Shown: positions 57,891 through 64,000 of the stretch, one piece after another
Layout of the letters: every line of letters begins with the position of its first letter
Numbering within the stretch: the first letter of the stretch is position 1
DNA from: Symbiodinium natans
Taxonomy: Eukaryota > Sar > Dinophyceae > Suessiales > Symbiodiniaceae
Length of the DNA stretch: 64,000 bases
Assembly (NCBI GenBank): GCA_905221605.1
Contig: CAJNDS010000458.1
Location: 298,001-362,000 of the forward strand
Direction: 5' to 3'
Notes under the pieces: model-generated
What the model saw: the letters and a program-made list of their open reading frames with translations, nothing else
Told to the model about the DNA's origin: nothing
Database searches by the model: none
Position numbers and translations under genes: made by a program

Positions 57891-57990
57891 AGAGGGTCCA
57901 TTTGTATTGCTATTACGGAATTAGGTACCAAAAGCCATACTAAATAGGGTTTTGGAGTGCCTAAATCCATAATAACACGACAAATGGACT
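57891..57990. mobile_element. MITE family M2, copy d
   Basis: AGAGGGTCCATTTGTATTGC and TATTACGGAATTAGGTACC at the left, GGTTTTGGAGTGCCTAAATC and CATAATAACACGACAAATGG at the right. The right tip is eroded. Confidence 0.75.
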
Positions 57991-58163
57991 GGTTATGTGT
58001 CGAAATAACTTGACAACTTCGACGGTGGGCAGTTTGTGCTCACGTGTTCTTTGTTTGACTCAGGCGTTGGGCTTTGTTTCTGGGTTCTATGGCTTGCTTC
58101 TTGGCGAGCTCGGTCCCTTCTCAAGACCTCTAGCCACCAAAATACGGAGAAAGGCCATCCCTT

Positions 58164-58259
58164 GGAGGATCCAAAAAGTAGAACCCTCAAATAGTACACT
58201 ATACTACAATTGTGTCAGTTTTAGGAACCCTTAAGAGGATCTACTTTTTTGGATCCTCC
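58164..58259. mobile_element. MITE-like element M9 with GGATCC ends
   Basis: GGAGGATCCAAAAAGTAGA faces TCTACTTTTTTGGATCCTCC over 96 bp. A 68-codon frame on the other strand is a shadow. Confidence 0.8.
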
Positions 58260-58436
58260 CAGGGGTCTAACCCTCAACCCTCAACCCTAAACCCTAAACC
58301 CTAAACCCTGAAAAAACAAATCTGAAGGGTTACACCCAAGGGTCTGGGTGTGTTTTGGGAGTCGCCCCTAAGCCCCAACGCAAATTCACTCATTGACTCG
58401 AGCAACAGCCCATGTGTGGATGTGTTTTGTTCAGGG

Positions 58437-58690
58437 TTTAGGGTCAGGGTTTAGGGTTTAGGGTTTAGGGTTTAGGTTTTAGGGTTTAGGGTTTAGGGTT
58501 TAGTCTAGGGTTTAGGGTTTAGGGTTTAGGGTTTAGGGTACGCATAGGGTTTAGGGTTTAGGGTTTAGGGTTTAGGGTTTAGGGTTTAGGGTTTAGGGTT
58601 TAGGGTTTAGGGTTTAGGGTTTAGGGTTTAGGGTTTAGGGTTTAGGGTTTAGGGTTTAGCGTTGAGGGTCCAGGGTTTAGGGTTTAGGAT
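58437..58690 (+). repeat. TTTAGGG array
   Basis: About 34 copies in two blocks separated by a short GTACGCA interruption, one of the longest arrays of this orientation. Confidence 0.95.
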
Positions 58691-59337
58691 TCTAACAACA
58701 GGTCAGTCACACACTCCTGCCCCCCCCCCCCCCCCACTAGGGTTAGGCGTCGGGTTTAGGGCTTTTGCTCAGACAGCAGTCTAAGAGCTCGCACCCTCAG
58801 GCTTCCCAAAAGGTTACATGTTTTTTAGGGTTTAGGGTTTAGGGGTTTAGGAATGGGGTAGTAAGCGTTTGTCAAGGTTGGTCTAGCTCACATTTGTGCT
58901 GTTTCCAAGTTTGCTTCTGGGTTTGGCACGTGCCCGTTCGGGCACGCAGGCGTTCTGCCAAGGTTGCCCAAACTCCGAAATATCATCCGAAGGCCTGCCA
59001 TGTTGATGTGCTAAAACCGGGCAGTTCAAAAACCTCAAACCCCAAAGCCCTAAACCCTCCCAAAAATTGCTCCCAAGGTCTGTTGGCAGTTCACACTTTT
59101 GCTTCCTGTGGTAGTGTTCAGGGTTTAGGGCTTTTGGCTTAGGGTTTAGGGATGCTGCCACTTGTGTGCCACAGCATCACAACGCCACGTACTGAATCGT
59201 TGCAGATTCCTTAAGCAAGAAAAGTTCCTGGTTCCTAGTAGGCAATGAGGGACGTAGAATGACGTAGATATACCCCTCCATAAAACCATGCGGAGGAAAA
59301 TGGTCCTTTATCATGGTGCCTTACCCTCTTTCCAGGA

Positions 59338-59425
59338 TTCTGAAGTATGGGCCCTTCAGTTTTGTAGGGTACATAAAGGTTCCCCAATTGCGGGCTCATG
59401 TTAAGGGGGCATGTAGCTGCCTAAG
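59338..59425. mobile_element. MITE family M5, copy d
   Basis: TTCTGAAGTATGGGCCCTTC at the left and GCGGGCTCATGTTAAGGGGG at the right. The TATATA part is shortened. Confidence 0.55.
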
Positions 59426-60246
59426 AAAGGGCACTTGAAATCTCCGTACCTTGAGCCCTAAGCTTTCAGCTTAGGGTTGAGGGTTTAGGGTTTAGGGTTT
59501 AAACCGAAAGACACGTTGCAGCCGCCGCAGCCCCATTTTTCATTTTCATTTTCAGCTCAGCACCCTCAGCCCCTCCCAGAGCATGGCGGTGGTCAGCAAG
59601 ATGGCGCGCGGTAGAGGCAGGTATGTCGGGCTTGGAGTTTCTACATCCCCTAAATCCTATACCCTGAACCCTAACCCCGAAACCGAATAAAATAGACAAA
59701 GCGACAGCCCTAAGCCAGAAATGTAATGATACCAGAACCTGTGTCTCGAACCCTGAGCCTATGAACCCTTCAGGAAACAACCGAACCCTAAACCCTAAAA
59801 CCCTAAACCCTTCAGGAAAAGGAGGGCGGGGAAGAGATCGGTCTCTATGCCCAGGATGATGCAGAAGTTTTCGGGTGGGGTATGATGTCCGTGTTGAAAA
59901 CATCAGTTCTACCAGAGATCTGCTTGGGCTTGAGATGCAGAGATTTAGAAATCCTAAATCTCAAGGTCCGAGAGTAAACCCCTAAGCTTCAGCCCATTCG
60001 TGCTGATCTCTCGATTCCACAAATTTCCACAACACCTTCCATCCTCGACAGCCCTAATGCCACCCGGAGCCCGGAACCCAAAAGCCCCCGAACCCATACA
60101 ACTAAACCCCAAACCCTATGCCCTGAACCCTAAACCCCAAACCCCAAACCCTAAACCCTAAACCCTAAATCCTAAACCCTAAACCCTAAACCCTAAACCC
60201 CAAACCCCTAAACCCTAAAGGCCCCCCGCTAGAAGGCTCGCATGAG

Positions 60247-60313
60247 ATGTTCCGAGGCCGCACGGCGATCGCTGGCGCGGCTGCGGCCGCAGCCCTCCTG
60301 GCATCTCGAGGCG
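60247..60313 (+). CDS. First exon of an Ala-rich protein with hydrophobic N-terminus
   Basis: ATG at 60247 opens MFRGRTAIAGAAAAAALLAS followed by RG, a short basic start and an Ala/Leu stretch typical of a signal or the leader part of a plastid-targeting sequence. CCCTAAA/CCCCAAA copies (60100-60215) precede it and TTTAGGG-type copies follow from 60327. The donor is GTCTTT (or GC three nt earlier, in the same phase). An upstream AG (CCGCTAG, 60233) could be a trans-splice site. Confidence 0.45.
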
Positions 60314-60326
60314 GTCTTTCTCTCTG

Positions 60327-60490
60327 TTTTAGGGTTTAGGGTTTAGGGTTTATAGGGTTTAGGGTTTATAGGGTTTAGGGTTTAGGGTTTAGGGTTTAGG
60401 GTTTATAGGGTTTATAGGGTTTATAGGGTTTATAGGGTTTATAGGGTTTATAGGGTTTATAGGGTTTATAGGGTTTATAGGGTTTAGGGT
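60327..60490 (+). repeat. TTTAGGG to GTTTATAGGG decamer array
   Basis: Heptamers change within the array into a 10-bp variant (GTTTATAGGG) repeated about ten times, then back to heptamers. Confidence 0.95.
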
Positions 60491-60500
60491 TTAGGGCTTA

Positions 60501-60537
60501 GTTAATTCCGAATAATAGTAATACAAACGGACCCTCT
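60501..60537. mobile_element. Solo right end of MITE family M2
   Basis: GTTAATTCCGAATAATAGTA and ATACAAACGGACCCTCT match only the right terminal repeat of M2 elements. Confidence 0.6.
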
Positions 60538-61044
60538 GGGTGTTTTTTTGTTGCCAACATTTTGTCTTAATAAGTTTGTCCCTAAACCCTGAACCTTGAA
60601 CCCTGAACCCTGCACCCTAAACCCTCAACCCTCAACCCTAAACTCTAAACCCTAAACCCTAAACCTTTGACCAGGCCGGGGGCCCCTAGTATTGCACAGA
60701 ACCTTCGACAGAACCCTGAATCCTATACCCTAAACCCTAAACCCTACCCCTAAACCTTAGACCCTAAACCCTAAAGCCTAAAGCCTAAATCCTAAACCCT
60801 AAACCCTAAACCCTACGCCTAAACCTGCTACCAGGCCAGGGCCCCCTAATCTTGCACAGAACCTTCGACACAGTCCTGAACCCTAAGCCCTGAACCTTAC
60901 GCTTGAGGCATATAACCCTAAACCCGAAACTCTAAACCCTAAACCTTAAACCCTAAACCCTCCGAGATGTTTTTCAGTACATGGATGTATGCATGAGTTT
61001 TACTTGCTCAAAGCGCAGGGATCCTGTCCCTCTGACCCAGAAAA

Positions 61045-61096
61045 CTCCCCCCCCCCCAAAAAAAAAAAAAAAAAAAAAAATATACATATATATATG
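61045..61096. repeat. Poly(C), poly(A) and (TA)n tract
   Basis: A C run is directly followed by over 20 A and then TATACATATATATA. The A run could be the tail of an inserted retrocopy, but nothing recognisable precedes it. Confidence 0.85.
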
Positions 61097-61223
61097 CCTC
61101 ACGGACAAGGGTTTAGGGTCCAGCGTTTAGGGGTTAGGGTTTAGGGAGGGGTGGCTGGTGCTAGAAGGGAGCCTGTAGACACAAACACTTCCATGTCGCT
61201 CTCGAGGTTTCGTCGCCCCGCAG

Positions 61224-61254
61224 GATGCCCCACGCGAGATGCAGGCCCCGGCAG
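61224..61254 (+). CDS. Probable second exon of the Ala-rich gene
   Basis: The acceptor CGCCCCGCAG is followed by 31 nt and a GTCTTG donor. In the phase set by 60247-60313 it reads CPTRDAGPG. TTTAGGG copies follow from 61278. Confidence 0.4.
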
Positions 61255-61466
61255 GTCTTGGGGGATCTTTTTACCCAGTTTAGGGTTTGGGGTTTAGGGT
61301 TTAGGGTTTAGGGTTTAGGGTTTAGGGTCTAGGGCTGTGATAGCTTGCTCGTTTTTTCTGCTGTAGGGATCAAGGAAACCTTATAGCCTAAACCCTGCAC
61401 AGCCGTTTGAACCTATGCACCCATGTCAACCCCATCAAACCTTATCAATCCTGTAAGCCTGCTACA

Positions 61467-61589
61467 TTGGGATGTTACCCCTTATACTGACAGTCTTTCA
61501 TAGGGATTCAAATCTTGGGTACTATAATCCCCCTAAGCCCTAAGCCCTAAACCCTAAACCGACTGTTAGTATTAGGGGGAACATCCCAA
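61467..61589. mobile_element. MITE family M7, full copy
   Basis: TTGGGATGTTACCCCTTATA and CTGACAGTC at the left mirror GACTGTTAGTATTAGGGGGA and ACATCCCAA at the right. CCCTAAACCCTAAACC sits inside, so the element carries or has captured telomere-like repeats. Confidence 0.75.
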
Positions 61590-61679
61590 CTGCTGCACCT
61601 TAAACCCTAATGGCCTGGAGGGGCGACGGGTAAGCTGGAAAAAGCGTCGCCGTGTTGCCTTGGGAGTTGGTATGAACGG

Positions 61680-61845
61680 ATTAGGGCTTAGGGCTTTGGG
61701 CTTAGGGCTTCGGGCTTCGGGCTTAGGGCTTAGGGCTTAGGGCCTAGGGCTTAGGGCTTTGGGCTTTGGGCTTAGAGCTTAGGGCTTAGGGCTTAGGGCT
61801 TAGGGCTTAGGGCTTAGGGCTTAGGGCTTAGGGCTTAGGGCTTGG
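61680..61845 (+). repeat. GGGCTTA heptamer array
   Basis: About 23 copies of the CTTAGGG variant, locally homogenised, with a few CTTTGGG and CTTCGGG members. Confidence 0.95.
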
Positions 61846-61859
61846 ATTTGGCCGGGGGG

Positions 61860-62730
61860 TTCGCATACTTTCCCTTATTGGGTAAGAGGATCAACCTAAA
61901 GAGTTTTCTTCAGAGGGCCCAGCCGTTTTGGGGTTCAGGTCGGGTGAGGGGGTTGACCATGTTTCGCCCTTAGGATGATAGGAATGGACTGCGCGACAAT
62001 GTCTACTCTACCTGGGTTCGGGTTTCACGTTTGGCCATTAAAGACTGTCTCCTGACACAACTCCTCTTTGCGTTGCCGAGAACGAGAATGGATGTGCCTT
62101 GACATGCAGGGAAGCCTTCTTCAAGATCGGATGCCGCATTTTTGCTGCTTGAAGCAATGAAGACCCTCTGTAAATGCCTTAGAGGTTTGTTAGGCTTAGC
62201 TCGGCAGCGAAAAGCTTCAGGATAAAGGTTGGCTTGTGGACTAGGCGTTCGAATCTGCAAGCACAATGTTCGAGCGGTTGGGCTCGGCGTGCCTAACGGC
62301 ACCTTGATGCATGGTTTAGGCGCAGCCCAAGTAGCCGCGACGGAACTCAGAACCTTCGCTTACTTACGTGGCACGATGTTTGGCTTCCTTGAGGGTGGAT
62401 TGGGCGGATCTGAACTCTGATCTTCATCACGCAGAGCTTCTGGGTCTTATGCGCCAGATGTGACGAGGGATGGTCGCTCCTGCGAAAATGATCGGTTTCT
62501 GTACTTTCGTAGAATTGCGGTCCCTCTGGATGGTCTTCGCGTGATGCTCGTCCTCAAGAGGCTCTCCCGAGCTCGGGAGATTCCTATGAGAATAAACGCA
62601 CTAAACCCAGGAAGCATTTCTGGTAGTCGACGAGGCAAGACTGAATAATGTCCGGAAGAAAACGCAAGCTTCTGGTTGCAAACGCTAGCTCAGGAGGCTG
62701 AACCGGTGCCGAAGTAGCAGTTCACTCTGA
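61860..62730. other. Repeat-poor stretch without recognisable gene
   Basis: No telomere-like arrays occur over ~870 bp. Frames of 60-100 codons exist on both strands (for example 62003-62302 -) with no known motif. Confidence 0.45.
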
Positions 62731-62734
62731 CTTT

Positions 62735-62880
62735 CTAAACCCTAAACCCTAAACCCTAAACCCTAACCCCTAAGCCCTAAGCCCTAAACCCTAAACCCTA
62801 AAAAAACCTAAACAACCCTAAGCCCGAAACCCTAAACCCTAAACCCGAAACCATAAACCCTAAACCCTAAACCCTAACCC
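62735..62880 (-). repeat. CCCTAAA/CCCGAAA array
   Basis: About 18 copies with variants, ending 30 nt before the exon at 62910. Confidence 0.9.
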
Positions 62881-62909
62881 GTGCGGAAATGTGCTTTCGA
62901 GAGGTACAG

Positions 62910-62972
62910 GTGGGCGGAGAAGTCGCCAGCAAAGCGGCGCCGGCCAGTGCCGAGGCGAGCGGACATGCCAGT
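62910..62972 (+). CDS. Exon of the Ala-rich gene
   Basis: The acceptor AGGTACAG precedes VGGEVASKAAPASAEASGHA and S, with a GCAAGC donor (or GT two nt earlier). The Ala/Ser/Glu-rich composition matches the 60247 and 63705 exons. TTTAGGG copies follow at 62998-63035. Confidence 0.5.
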
Positions 62973-63539
62973 GCAAGCCTTGCGTTGACTCTTTGCGGTT
63001 TAGGGTTTAGGGTTTAGGGTTTAGGGTTTAGGGTTTAGAGGGCTCTTGTGCCTAAACCCTAAACCCCCAAAAGCCCTAAATACTTTTGGGGTTTAAGATT
63101 TGGGGGAGATAGGGCTCGTTTTGGACGCTGGACTTTTCGGAGCTAAGATAGACAAAGGCCAGGAGTCCCCAGAACGCGTTACGACCTTTGTAGCCCACTC
63201 ACCTCAAACCCTAAATCCCGACCCTAAACCCTGAACCCTAAACCCTAAACCCGAAACCCTAATTACCCTAAACCCTGAACCCTAAACCCTGGATGTCTGA
63301 CATGACGCCCTTCCTTGATGAGCGTTAAGGGTCCCCAAAACCGCAAAACCGAAACCCTGAACACCTAACAAGCCCTAAGCCCCACCCAGACCCCTAAACT
63401 GGAAAGCCTGAAGCCCACAAAAATCAACAACCAAACTCTGGACCCTAAACCCTATAAACTATATAAACCCTAGAAACCCCAGAAACCCTAGAAACCCTAT
63501 AAACCCTTAACCCCTACAACCCCTACAACCCCTGAACCC

Positions 63540-63675
63540 CTGAACCCCAGACCCTAAACCGGAAACCCTAAACCCTAAACCCTAAACCCTAAACCCCAAA
63601 CCCGAAACCTTAAACCCTAAACCCTAAACCCTAAACCCTAAACCCTAAACCCTAAACCCTAAACCCTAAACCCAA
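63540..63675 (-). repeat. CCCTAAA array upstream of exon
   Basis: About 17 copies, perfect towards the right, ending 30 nt before the exon at 63705. Confidence 0.95.
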
Positions 63676-63704
63676 CAGACAGACTGCCGGGATGCCCTAT
63701 ACAG

Positions 63705-63772
63705 GCCAGCCATTTGCATGCCGCAGCCGGCGTTGGCGCAGCAGCCATGGGCGCGGTCGCGAGCCCAGAGAG
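63705..63772 (+). CDS. Exon of the Ala-rich gene
   Basis: The acceptor CTATACAG precedes ASHLHAAAGVGAAAMGAVAS and PE plus a split codon, then a GTTTAG donor. The Ala/Gly/His-rich hydrophobic peptide could be a membrane segment. The gene continues beyond the window. Confidence 0.5.
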
Positions 63773-63884
63773 GTTTAGGGTTTAGGGTTTAAGGTTTAGG
63801 GGTTTAGGGTTTAGGGTTTAGGGTTTAGGGTTTAGGGTTTAGGGTTTAGGGTTTAGGGTTTAGGGTTTAGGGTTTAGGGTTTAG
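63773..63884 (+). repeat. TTTAGGG array downstream of exon
   Basis: About 16 copies beginning immediately at the donor of the 63705-63772 exon. Confidence 0.95.
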
Positions 63885-64000
63885 GGGAATGGAGGGCATT
63901 TTTGCCTTAGGCTTTAGGGCTCCGTTTGCCTGGGACTTGATGTTTACCTACAGTTTAGTAGTAGCTACCCTTGTTTCCTAAACCTGAAACCCCCAAATCC

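Noticed and set aside
1-64000. A true chromosome end because of the many TTTAGGG repeats
   Set aside because: Arrays are short, occur in both orientations through the whole window and alternate with exons. None is terminal.

Overview
The window looks like nuclear DNA of a dinoflagellate, most likely a Suessiales/Symbiodiniaceae-type genome, although I cannot fix the genus. Three things point there. The sequence is saturated with TTTAGGG/CCCTAAA heptamers, the telomere motif of dinoflagellates (and plants), and these are interstitial and present in both orientations throughout. Coding sequence is scattered in tiny exons whose introns use GC and GA donors far more than GT, and whose exons nearly always start with G after AG. 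The best-resolved gene belongs to the ubiquitin-like plus RCC1-like WG/GGDSSAV repeat type that I recall as abundant in dinoflagellate proteomes. No rRNA gene, intact tRNA gene, CRISPR array or prokaryotic operon is visible.

Main result: a gene on the + strand spans at least 14464-44238. I could chain 26 exons (24-81 nt each, about 1.36 kb coding in 30 kb) into one continuous frame. It starts with a ubiquitin-fold N-terminus and continues with about nine ~41-residue RCC1-like repeats. Of 25 donors, about 22 are GC, two are GA and one is GT. Most introns carry TTTAGGG-type arrays just inside their 5' end and CCCTAAA-type arrays just before their 3' end, so each pre-mRNA intron could fold back on itself. 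The same polarity marks other exon-like islands, which makes repeat orientation a predictor of exon position and coding strand. This inverted telomere-like intron architecture is the candidate undescribed system.

Layout. 1-13800: telomere-like arrays with exon-like islands of one or more unidentified + strand genes, interrupted by a 5'-truncated retroelement ORF with a CCHC knuckle and RNase H domain (5520-6935). 13309-13765: two well-formed exons whose phase runs into the ubiquitin-like exon, so the N-terminus may extend upstream. 14454-44238: the RCC1-like gene. Its introns hold a 634-bp near-perfect inverted repeat whose loop is an array of short hairpins (23213-25202), ~0.16-0.46 kb diverged tandem duplications (27834-29350), a second, 1.3-kb inverted repeat (29933-32592) and a 14-copy minisatellite (33585-34440). 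44900-56135: further exon-like islands, one pair framing a textbook 306-nt inverted-array intron. 57036-57572: an ORF broken only by a TAG inside telomere-like sequence. 60247-63772: exons of an Ala-rich protein with a hydrophobic N-terminus, running towards the right edge.

Dispersed among these are at least ten families of ~80-150 bp MITE-like elements with terminal inverted repeats, many poly(C)/poly(G) tracts and dinucleotide microsatellites. Long repeat-poor stretches (8430-9230, 21190-21840, 48750-50130, 51300-53830, 61860-62730) carry no gene I recognise. All gene structures here are read by eye; none is supported by transcripts.
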